64,000 nucleotides of DNA, taken from assembly GCA_047967505.1 (NCBI GenBank), contig CM106541.1; one strand, given 5' to 3'. Position numbers and translations under genes: made by a program. Position 1 is the first letter of the stretch. Every line of letters starts with the position of its first letter. Below, piece after piece: positions 11,283-20,879 of this stretch. Source of the DNA: Dipteris shenzhenensis (lineage: Eukaryota; Polypodiophyta; Polypodiopsida; Gleicheniales). The notes beneath the pieces are model-generated. The model did not search any database. It was given only the letters and a program-made list of their open reading frames with translations, and had not been told where the DNA came from.

Positions 11283-11558
11283 GAGCGCGTCTAACCACGC
11301 GTCTAAATGTGCGTCTGAGTCTCAGTGTAAACGCGCAAATAAATGCGCAAATACACGCGCAAATAGACACGCTAATAGACGGGATGTTAGACGGGTCCGT
11401 ATTTTCTCAGGTCTAATGCGCAAATAAACGCGGTGATTGACGTGCAAATAGACGAGCATTTTGCCGCGCTAATAGACGCGCCCGTAATTTCTCTACTAGA
11501 GCAACACCTATAGACGCGCCCGCTATTTTGCGCGTCTACCAAGCGCGTCTATAGTTGC
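11283..11558. repeat. Third GCGTCTA repeat array (3' side of CACTA element 1)
   Basis: The motif of 321-661 and 1031-1258 recurs here (GCGCGTCTA, TAGACGCG, GCAAATAGACG), just downstream of the transposase stop. With arrays on both sides of the gene this supports a single CACTA-type element covering roughly 320-11560. I could not find matching CACTA..TAGTG ends or a 3-bp target duplication, so the exact borders are open. Confidence 0.7.
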
Positions 11559-12190
11559 TTTGTGTTGTTGTGATATATTTATCATTCATTAGGCCTACCT
11601 GTGGGTGAGTGAAATGCCTAAGAGAGAGCATAAAATTGGAGGCATGAAAAGGAAAGAGTCGTAAATGCAAATGGTCCAAAATGAATTTGAGACACACACA
11701 CACACATAGAGACAAAGAGAGAGAGAAGAGGGGGGGGCTTGCCTAGAGAGAAGAAGAAGAAGAGAGAGAGAGAGAAGACGAAGTCACTAAATGCATGCAT
11801 TAAAGCCTCTTACAAGGAGCATACTTGGACCAATTAGAAATTCTCACCCCAACAAATAGAAATAATGAAGATTTTTAGCTTTGCAAAACTAGAAACGTTA
11901 CTAAGGCTACCCAGAGTGCAGGCCAAAAATTGGAATGTTCTCCTTAGCGAGGTGACTTTGCTAGGCCATCGAGCCTCAAATCCGACACACCTCGTGAACA
12001 CCAAGTTAATAATATCGAATGATGTATCTTTACGTGAGGAGACTTTACTAGGCCGGTGTGCCCTAACCTAGAGAGCCTTGAGATCCTTAATAAGACCCCG
12101 TGAACACCGAAAATTTAATAAATTGTTACGTATCCAACGTGCAGGTGAGTAGCTCGTGTTTAATTGCCTATTTATTGTATACTTTGTGGA
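11559..12190. other. Intergenic, with GA/CA microsatellites
   Basis: No gene recognised. A (CA)n run at 11695-11706 and GA-rich tracts at 11712-11777 are the only structure. CGTGAACACC occurs twice (about 11992 and 12099) with GACTTT(G/A)CTAGGCC also twice, a weak old duplication upstream of the bHLH gene. Confidence 0.5.
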
Positions 12191-12250
12191 AGACCGGAAG
12201 CTTCTTATCACTTTTGAAGCTCTGCTTTCTCTCTCTCTCTCTCACTGTCT

Positions 12251-13676
12251 ATGGCTGCATTACCTGATATCGCCCTCAAAACCAACTCCCCACTCGAATT
12301 CGACATGCTCATACGTGGTCTGTGGCATCCCACAGCTGCCCAATACACTATTCCGAACGCTTCTCCTCGTCCTCTCAGTCCCTTGCTTGTAACTTCGGGC
12401 CTAGTGGAAACGCCTCAGGTTTTTATATCATCCTTGCCAGACTTCCCAGCCGTTACCACCACCCCTGCTTATTACGCTTCGTCTTTGGAATGCCTTCCTT
12501 TCACCTGTAATGCTAATTCTTCCGCGGTCGACTGCCAGCTTCCTGCTCTTCCTCAGATGACACGTCTCCCTTCGTTTCCTCAGCGGGACCCCAAGCCACC
12601 CAAGCCTCTCAAAAGATGTAGCAGCTCAGATTCCCGGGCGACGACTGACAGCAAGGTCTTACTCCACGAACAACGAGAAAGGCCCATCATGAAGAAAGGA
12701 TCTATCTCTTACAGAGAAGCCCACATCATCTGTGAAAGGCAAAGAAGACAGGGCATGAGCGCCTTGTTTACAACGTTGAAATCTTTGCTTCCAAGAGCGG
12801 TTCTCCTCTTTAAAGTAGGAAATTCCCCGTAGCATGGCCCTCTTTACACGTTTCTCTTCTTATAGCACATCTGACTCGGATGTATATTACGACACAGTCT
12901 TTGCTCGCAATCTGCTACGCGCTGCACCTTTAATTACTTCATTATGCGCACGTTTCTACTTCGTTTAGCACTTCTTCTGGCTCGAACGTCAGATTAGACA
13001 CCTTGCTGGCAATCTGCTACGAGCCGCACCTTCGCTTACTTTGTTGTGTCCTTGTTAGGCGCATATCATTCTGATATTCTTGCGTAGCCTGAACGATGGC
13101 AAGCTGAGCTGTTTGCTGATCTTGCAGTCTGACAGGTGCACCATCTTGGCGTACGTGATCGAATACGTTCAATCCCTAAAGCAAAAGTCGCAATACCTTG
13201 CCAAGATAAGAGCTGAGCTGCTAGCCTCATTGCCAAGCTGTGAAGCGCAAAAGTGTCCTGGCGCTGGAGATGGACTGGCTGCTTCGCTGTTGTGGAGCGG
13301 TTGTAGTTCGGAAAGGCAAACATGCGAACGCGGACTTGGGGCGACTACACCAAATTTGCAATTTCCTCTTGACGTGACCATTAGGTTCTGGGGGAGCGGT
13401 GATGTCCTCATAGCTCTCAGTTGTCCGAAGAAGAGAGGATTCTGGCCTGCGTTGCTGTCGATTTTGGAGATGCAAGAATTGGATATACACCATACGACAC
13501 TTTCAACCACTGCAGGTTTCTGTTTTCATTGCATTTATGCTAAGGTAAGAAGTGATCCTCACCTCGTAAGCGTAAGCATACAGAATGTTTGCAATGTAAC
13601 ATTCTTTCGTGCACACGCTGTCAAGAAAATGACGCTTACTGGGGCAAGGAACTCCATTTACTCTTCTTTTACGTGA
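12251..13676 (+). CDS. bHLH transcription factor with C-terminal ACT-like domain (two exons)
   Basis: A DNA-binding transcription factor acting as a dimer in the nucleus. The ATG at 12251 follows a CT-rich leader of the kind common in plant 5' UTRs. Exon 1 encodes a Ser/Pro-rich N-terminus and the basic region plus first helix (SYREAHIICERQRRQGM). His158, Glu162 and Arg166 match the E-box-reading positions. The donor is either GTAGGA after 12814 or GTTCTC after 12799; both keep phase, and the first leaves a normal loop length. Exon 2 begins at 13128 after TTGCAG with helix 2 (SDRCTILAYVIEYVQSLK). A region like the plant bHLH ACT fold follows (DVTIRFWGSGDVLIALSCP .. DIHHTTLS). The frame stays open to TGA at 13676, but a GTAAGA at 13545 could start another intron. 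No lesion is seen. The subfamily is not identified. Confidence 0.83.
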
Positions 13677-14541
13677 ATTTCGTTGTTGTGCCATAGACGC
13701 GTCTTAAAGAGCTGCCAACACTCCTTGGACGTTTCAGGTTTCCGATGCATGCGAGAATTCATGTGACGAACTACGGGCAATAGTTCGTCAATTCGTAGTC
13801 GCTCAGTTTGAAACGAGCTACAGCGATAATCTTTGAGTACCAGCAACTTGGGCGGACGCAAAAGCTTTTTAATCTTGATTTGCGGCTCCCAAGGGGTTGC
13901 ATACGTTTCTCGACAATTCACTGTGACGGCTATACAGCATTCTGGTCATGAAGAAACAACGTTCTTGAAGTTTACCTTCCTTTACTTGATTGCGTTTTTC
14001 TTTAATAACGAGAAAACTGTGTTTACTGAGATGTGATAAGATTTACAAAGGTAGCGGCAATGCCCAAAAAAAGCATGGACGACTTAGCCTTAGCGGACTA
14101 CTTTCATTATGTTGAAAAACTATGTCACCATGATAACTATACCTATAAATGAAGATGGAGAGGGTGCTAGATTAAGCATTTGCTAGCAACAAAATCATAA
14201 GATTTCATCATATCGTGCTATAATCATAGATGCTCGGAAGTAATTATTTAAAAAGCCAAGGAGTAGTGAGCATGGGACAAGTATTCCACTCCAAAGCAAT
14301 TTGTAAGATAGCAATAAATGCAATGAATTTGATAATAGTATTTTGCCTCGAATATTATTGATGCTAAGTACAATAAGATGAATGATGGTGCAAAGAAAAA
14401 GAGTATCATAACCTAGAAATTACCAAATTTGTATATTGGGTTTTGTGAATAATACAATAAAGATATGCATTCTAACCTAAGAATAAAAGCTCTCAAAGGA
14501 ATGATTTGATAATTATGACAGGTACAATGGCCCCTGATTTG
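13677..14541. other. AT-rich intergenic sequence
   Basis: Downstream of the bHLH gene. The minus-strand open stretches at 13503-13921 show no domain. Nothing recognised. Confidence 0.5.
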
Positions 14542-14667
14542 TTTATCATTATTTAAGGTGAGCTCATAAATACACAATTAAAACTTATCACTTACATATG
14601 TATTTTTATCATTATTTAAGGCGAGCTCATAAATACACAATTAAAACTTATCACTTACATATGTATT
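14542..14667. repeat. 63-bp tandem duplication
   Basis: Two adjacent 63-bp copies starting TTTATCATTATTTAAGG (14542 and 14605) differ by one visible base (GGTGAGC against GGCGAGC). This is a recent local duplication in AT-rich DNA. Confidence 0.92.
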
Positions 14668-14984
14668 TCAATTTGACAAAAGTTGTTATTTTGCAATGCA
14701 AATTAAATGAATGTCTATGTATGCATTTGAGAAAGCAACTAGAATTTTAGAAACAATATGAAACTTCCATGCTCTTGTTGTGTATTAGCATCAGTATATA
14801 CCAATGCTGGTTAAGACCCCAAATAATTTTTTACTACGAATTTGGTCATTTGAAAGATAAAAAATATAAGAGTATGTATATCAAGTTTGAGATCAAAATA
14901 CTCATGTATTCGTGGGGTGAACTTAATATACAAATGTGGATAATGCCACTATAAAAGTGAAAGAGACAAAGATAAGAAGCCTTT

Positions 14985-15146
14985 TTGAAGGCAAAAGAAT
15001 CAATCTAGGATTTACATAAAGGGCTTCATCTTGAGCTAAGTCCCGCATGCCAAATAAGTCTATCTCCAACTCCATAGCCGATTGATCACCTAAATCATCA
15101 TCTTCTATTGTACTCTATCTATGACTTGATCCTCTAATTCACCTTC
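14985..15146 (-). pseudogene. Old minus-strand TNP2 copy, C-terminal piece
   Basis: On the minus strand this reads like the acidic C-terminus and 3' flank of the TNP2 gene at 24540-24700: both share GGAGTTGGAGATAGACTT and TTTGGCATGC. It is the missing tail of the minus-strand fragment at 25049-25298; the two would be contiguous if the CACTA element between them were removed. That makes it the left flank of the CACTA 2 insertion, with target bases TTC at 15144-15146. Confidence 0.82.
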
Positions 15147-15173
15147 CACTACAAGACACATGCCATTTTCCAA

Positions 15174-16195
15174 CAAAAATACCGATCCTTTTTACACTAA
15201 AAAGTTTTTTTTAACAAGCGTAAAGGTCGTTATTTATGTTGCTATTCACATCGAAAAACATGCGTCGCTATATAAGCATCCCTATATAACGACTCTGGTA
15301 AACGCCGATATATAGAGACACTGGTAAAGCATCGATATATACCGACCCTTGATAGAACTTAGAAAAAACATTAGTGGGGCAAAACAGGGCCACAGCAAGC
15401 CCTGTTTTGTCCCACTAATGTTTTTTTTTTTGGGCATTACAAAAGGATGTTTACAAGCACACAGGCGAGATAAAAGTCTCAAACCTTGTTTGTTACAAAA
15501 TTTTCCTTGTGAAAGGGGTGATACAAAATCGCTCAAACGAGCTGATAGACAAAAGCATATACATGCCAAAGTATATACAACCTTGTTTGTTACAAATTTT
15601 CCCTTTTGAAAAGGGTCATACAAAATCGCTCAAACGAGCCAACACAGAAAAGCATACATTTTCCAATGAAAATACCGATCTTTTTTACACTATTTTTTTT
15701 AAAAAACAAGCGCAAAGGTCGTTATTTACGTTGCTATTCACATGGAAAAACATGCGTCGCTATATAAGCATCCCTATATAATGACTCTGGTAAACGTTGA
15801 TATATAGAGACATTGGTAAAGCATCGATATATACCGACCCTTAATAGAACTTAGAAAAAACATTAGTGGGGCAAAACAGGGCCACAGCAAGCCTTGTTTT
15901 GTCCCACTAATGTTTTTTGTTTTTTTGCATTACAAAAGGATGTTTACAAGCACACATGCGAGATAAAGTCTCAAACCTTGTTTGTTACAAAATTTTCCTT
16001 GTGAAAGGGGTGATACAAAATCGCTCAAACAAGCCGAGAGACAAAACCATATACATGCTGAAGTATATACAACCTTGTTTGTTACAAAATTTCCCTTTTG
16101 AAAAGGGTGATACAAAATCGCTCAAACAAGCCAACAGACAAAAGCATATACATGCAGAAGTATATACAAACTACTACTAATACTACTACTATTAC
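15174..16195. repeat. Tandem duplication of about 493 bp in the left subterminal region
   Basis: The sequence from ACCGATC at 15181 restarts at 15674 and is closely matched for roughly 490 bp. Each unit has the words CGCTATATAAGCATCCC, GGTAAAGCATCGATATATACC and a 27-bp-arm hairpin (15363-15426 and about 15854-15918) built on CATTAGTGGGGCAAAACAGG. Each unit also has two TTGTTTGTTACAAA..GATACAAAATCGCTC modules. The GATATATA words recur near the element's right end, as expected of transposase-binding subterminal repeats. Confidence 0.87.
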
Positions 16196-16199
16196 TGCT

Positions 16200-17741
16200 C
16201 ATCTGAATCATCGGAGTCATCGTCGCTCCGTCGGATCCCTGGCCCTCATCAAGGCCATCTAAGCCAAATCCCTAGAGACCTACCTCCTCGTCATCACCAC
16301 TCGCCTCCGCTGATGGGACGTTCAAGCTTGCACCCTAAGAGTGAAACTATATTAATTGGAAATTAGATTGGAACTTAAAGAATAAAACAATTTAAAAATT
16401 ACAAGTAGGAGTGGACTTATACTGAGCGAGTAGCCACCTCAGCCCAATCGACTGCCGCTCCCTACACCTCCATCTCAATAAACCACGGCTTCGCTCCTAT
16501 GTGGAATGCGCATCTCGTCTCTTTGTTTGTGGGAACGTGACCTATCGCAGCTTGTTGTGGACCCAAATTACGAGAGTTAAATAAAGTGCATGCAATATGT
16601 AATAAAGCAAATAGAACAATGAATTAAACGAGAAGAAGTAGACTTACCACCCATGCCTCGAATGCAGCTATTCCGCCACTACTAAGGTGCGAAGTACCTA
16701 TGGTGTCCAACCGTCTCCTCGCAGCCCTCCTCTGACTGTCAAACTTTTGGGGGTGCTCCCTGTACTCCTTCTTCAAAAACCTCCAGTTAGCTTTATCTGC
16801 CTAGCTAGGTTTAGCCTTCTTCTTTGCGATGGAAGTTCGCAAGATTGACATATGATGCTTCAAGACAGCACACATGCGCTCTCGCATGTAATTGTCATTG
16901 AGCTTCCAATTGGAGGGGTCAGGGTATTGTCTTTTCAATTCCTCAATGACTGCCTTCTTCTTTTTGTCGTCCTGGTATCCCCAGTCAATATTTATGCCGC
17001 TCTTGAAATGATGGCTTATCAACCGCCTCATGGTTGCCAACACTTCTTTGCCCTTTTTATTTTCTATGATCTCTCCAACCCTAGTCACTTCATAGTACAA
17101 GTCCTCGGGCGGGAAAGGGGAAGTCGGAGTGGCAGTACAAGAGCTAGAGCAAGGAGTGGTACTGCGAGTGCTTATGGAGTGAGGAGTAGCGAAGGGAGTG
17201 GGAGAGGGCAAGGGACCTAACTAGTAATGGGTCTCATGACCAAGTGGAGAGCTGTTGGGATGGAGTTGGGATGTGAGTGTGCTAACTCGTCTACATCCCT
17301 CGAGTCACCACAGCAACCTCGACCCTTCCTACTCTTCCTTCCCTTATGATGGGTACGCTCAGGTGATGACCCGTCAATCTAAGGGGTTAGAGGGGATGGC
17401 TATCGAGTAGGTCCAGTTGTGGATGGCCCTTATCTACCCTCGAGGGGTGTAGGAATAGTTGAGGTCCTTTGGCACAGCAAAGAAAAGAATCTCGTGCATT
17501 TGCATCGCTCATCTATGCGATAAACTTGTCGGGACTCCAAAGGAAGCCATGGACTGCTAGCAAAGGAGTTCCTCGGGGGTAGTCATAGTGCTAGGAATGA
17601 GAGGAGTTGGCCCAGGGGTAGTCATAGGGGTAGGCCCCTGAGGAGTCAGTTGAGTGGAATCAAAGTCCTCCGAAGAGTACAAATCATGATGTCTCCTCTT
17701 ACGAGGGGTTCCATACTCAGAGGACGTGCAACGTGATGCCA
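16200..17741 (-). pseudogene. TNPA / Ptta-En/Spm-like accessory gene of CACTA element 2
   Basis: CACTA elements often carry a second gene whose product binds subterminal repeats and helps TNP2. The ATG near 17741 starts MASRCTSSEYGTPRKRR, followed by a Thr/Pro-rich linker (LTPQGPTPMTTPGPTP). The longest intact part, 17211-16801, contains VLATMRRLISHHFKSGINI, WGYQDDKKKKAVIEELK and WKLNDNYMRERMCAVL. An in-frame TAG follows, then ANWRFLKKEYREHPQKFD and ARRRLDTIGTSHLSSGGIAA. This layout matches the plant transposase_24 (Ptta) family as I know it. A donor GTAAGT near 16645 and an acceptor near 16555 suggest one more intron, then an acidic DDDSDDSDEQ end. Family assignment is moderate. Confidence 0.6.
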
Positions 17742-18211
17742 TGTCTAATTTGGGGGGATTGGACAAACGCAAACACAAACACAAAAACACAAACAAACAC
17801 AAGAGCGGGTAAGAAGCAGAAAGACAATTTACTTAAAAGATAATTTATTACTTTAAGCTCAAAACAAAAACAAACACAAGAGTAGGTAAGAAGCAGAAAG
17901 AAAATTTACTTAAAAGATAATTTATTACTTCAAGCTCAAATTCAATTTAATAAATCTATGAAAAGATAATGATGAAAAGACATCAACATAGAAAGGACAA
18001 TTATTTACTTAAGACAATTATGAAAGGATAAATATTTATGAAAGACAAGTGCAATCCAAGAAGGGTTTCATATATAAAAAATATCGCAAAACTTACTATT
18101 GTTAAACAAGGGTTCTCATATACAAAAAGAGAGCACAAAAAATAGTATGCTTAAGCAAAATCTCTCCATAAAAGAGACATTCTCCAAAAATGCCAAAATA
18201 GTAGAGGAGGT

Positions 18212-18434
18212 CTACTGCTCTACATTCTTGTCTGAGGTACTTTCCTCCTCCTCACCACTAGGTGGGTCACTCGGGACCTCATCTTCCACTTCTTCTAATA
18301 TGAGATCATTCTCTTCATGGATTATGTACTTGCAGTCCATGAAGACCTCTATACAACCCATTATGTCCTTTGAACAATCATCCTTGTAGGTCCAACCATC
18401 GTGGCAGTCTCTCCAAAACCTATGAAGATCCTGT
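18212..18434 (-). pseudogene. Short acidic coding remnant, unknown
   Basis: On the minus strand an open stretch reads CHDGWTYKDDCSKDIMGC, then MDCKYIIHEENDLILEEVED and SDPPSGEEESTSDKNVEQ, ending at TAG 18212-18214. An acceptor-like ACAG precedes it, so it may be a last exon. I do not recognise the domain. The composition is normal protein coding, unlike the simple repeats beside it. It lies upstream of the Ptta-like gene on the same strand. Confidence 0.35.
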
Positions 18435-18737
18435 AGGTTATTTCATACTTGTCTTAGTTGCTATTGCTCCACACGCCTTCAGTCAGGACCCCACCCAAGC
18501 GCACCCACTTCGATGTTATACTTCACCTAGTCTGTATCATGCACAATCTTCTCTGCTACATGTGATAGTAGAGTTTGGATGTCTTGAATCACTCCAACAT
18601 GGGGAACTAGGTTGTGGTTTTGGAAAGACAGCCGTGGGTGAGGGCGTGGGCGTTCCATTTAGAATGTATTTAAAAAAAAAGAACCGAATACGGCTAAGGA
18701 GCAAAAGAAAAAAGAGGAAAAGGTAAGAGAGGAAAAG

Positions 18738-18829
18738 ATAGCCTGACATTGAGCAAGCATTTATAGACTCCTGCATTCTTTGAATTAGAGTGACACAAGT
18801 CTATATATGCTTGCTCAATGTCAGGCTAT
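18738..18829. repeat. Inverted repeat (31-bp arms) at the edge of the homopurine tract
   Basis: The arms at 18738-18768 and 18799-18829 are reverse complements with one mismatch (core GCCTGACATTGAGCAAGC) around a 30-bp loop. GA-rich sequence lies on both sides, so the hairpin interrupts the left end of the homopurine tract. Confidence 0.9.
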
Positions 18830-18836
18830 TGAAGGT

Positions 18837-20793
18837 TCATGTGGGTGAAAAAGAGAGAAGGACAGAGAGAAAAAGAGAGAAAAAGAGGAAAAAAGAGAGG
18901 AAGAGAAAGGAGAAAAGAGGGGAAAAGAGAGGAGAAAAGAGAAGGAAAGAGAGGAGAAAAGAGACGAAAAGAAAGGAAAAGAGAGGAGAAAAAAGAGGGA
19001 AAAAGAGAGAATGAAAGAGAGGGGAAGAGAGGAAAAGAGAGGAAAAAAGAGGAGAAAAGAGAAGAAAAGAGAGGAGAAAAGATAGAAGGAAAGAGAGAAG
19101 GAAAAGAGAGGAAATAAGAGAGGGAAAAAGAAGAGAAGGAAGAGAGGGGAAGGAAGAGAGAAAAAGAGAGAAAAAATGAGAGAAAAAGAGACGAAAAGAG
19201 AGGAGAAATGAGAGGAAAAGAGAGGAAAAGAGAGGGGAAGGAAAACAAAAGAAAGAGAGGGGAAGAGAGGAAAAACAAGAGGAAAAGAGAGGAGAAAAAA
19301 GAGGGAAAAAGACAGAATGAAAGAGAGGGGAAGAAAGGAAAAGAGAGGAGAAAAGATAGAAGGAAAGAGAGAAGGAAAAGAGAGGAAATAAGAGAGGGAA
19401 AAAGAAGAGAAGGAAGAGGATGAATGAGAGGAAGAGAGAAGAAAAAAGAGACGGGAAAGAGAGAAAAAGAGAGGGGAGGGAAAGAGGGGAAGAGAGGAAA
19501 AGAGAGGGGAGGGAAAGAGAGAAAAAGAGAGGGGAGGGAAAGAGAGGAAAAGAGAGGAGAAAAGAGAGGAAAAGAGAGGAAAAGAGAGGAGAAAAGATAG
19601 AAGGAAAGAGGAGAAAAGAGAGGAAAAGAGAGGAAAAGAGAGGAGAAAAGATAGAAGGAAAGAGAGAAGGAAAAGAGAGGAAATAAGAGAGGGAAAAAGA
19701 AGAGAAGGAAGAGGATGAATGAGAGGAAGAGAAGAAAAAAAAGAGGGGAAAGAGAGAAAAAGAGAGGGGAGGGAAAGAGGGGAAGAGAGGAAAAGAGAGG
19801 GGAGGGAAAGAGAGGAAAAGAGAGGGAGGGAAAGATGGAAAATAAGAGAGGGGAAAAGAAGAGAAGGAAGAGCATGAATGAGAGAGAGGGGAGGGAAAGA
19901 GGGGAAGAAACGGGAGGGAAAGAGAGGAAAAGAGAGGGGAGGAAGAGGGAGGGAAAGAGGGGGGAAAGAGGGAGGAAAAGACAGATGAGAAGAGAGGGGA
20001 AGAAGACGAAATAAGAGAGAAGAAAAGAGAGAAAAAGAGAGGGGAAAGACAGGAAAAGAGAGAGGGGAAAGACAGGAAAAGAGAGAAAGCATATGATTAT
20101 GCTTATGCATGAGCATATGAGTAGATGCTTATGCATAAGCATATAAGCATAAGCATACACAAATGCATATGCTTATGAAAAGAGAGAAAAGAGAATGAAA
20201 GAGAGGAAATAAGAGAGGGGAAAAGAAGAGAAGGAAGAGGATGAAAGAGATGAAGAGAGAAGAAAAAAGAGAGAGGAAAAGAAGAAAAGAGGAAAAAAGA
20301 GAGAAGAAAGAGAGGAAAAGAGAGAAAGCATATGATTATGCTTATGCATGAGCATATGAGCATATGCTCATGCATAAACATATAAGCAAAAGCATACGCA
20401 AATGCATATGCTTATGAAAAAAGAGAAAAAAGGATGAAATAGAGGAAGAGAGGAAATAAGAGAGGGGGAAAGAAGAGAAGGAAGAGGATGAAAGAGAGGA
20501 AGAGAGAAGAAAAAAGTGAGGGGAAAAGAAGAAAAGAGAGGAAAAAAGAGAGGGGAAAGAGAGGAAAAGAGAGAAAGCATATGATTATGCTTATGCATGA
20601 GCATATGAGCATATCCTCATGCATAAGCATATAAGCATAAGCATACACAAATGCATATGCTTATGAAAAGAGGGAAAAGAGGATGAAAGAGAGGAAGAGA
20701 GGATGAAGAGTGGAAGGAAAAGAGAGGAGAAAAGACAAGGAGAAGAAAGAAAAAAGAGAGGGGAAAGAGAGGAAAAGAGAGGGGAGGAAAGCA
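18837..20793. repeat. 2-kb homopurine (GAGAGGAAAAGAGA)n tract
   Basis: The plus strand is almost purely G and A for nearly 2 kb, broken only by rare C/T and the three palindromic modules. Local higher-order repeats include AAAAGATAGAAGGAAAGAG and GGAAATAAGAGAGGGAAAAAG, both recurring several times. The very long Ser/Phe/Leu/Pro frames on the minus strand (431 and 444 codons) and the Arg/Glu/Lys frames on the plus strand come from this composition and are not genes. Confidence 0.95.
20089..20665. repeat. Three 89-bp palindrome-rich modules spaced 239-249 bp
   Basis: Modules at 20089-20177, 20328-20416 and 20577-20665 each begin GCATATGATTATGCTTATGC and end AATGCATATGCTTATG. Each is made of overlapping palindromes (GCATATGC, ATGCAT, GCTTATGCATAAGC). 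They are nearly identical, while the purine sequence between them varies more. The modules are therefore conserved units in a longer tandem array. Confidence 0.92.
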
Positions 20794-20879
20794 TAACCAT
20801 TAGTCACTACTATTTGAGTTCGTGGATTAATATTACATGCGTACATGACAACCTTGAGACAAGATCTGATATTTACACA

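Noticed and set aside
18821-20160. Minus-strand frames of 431 and 444 codons rich in Ser, Phe, Leu and Pro
   Set aside because: They are translations of the homopurine tract; several frames are open at once because the sequence contains almost no T or C to build stops. No domain.
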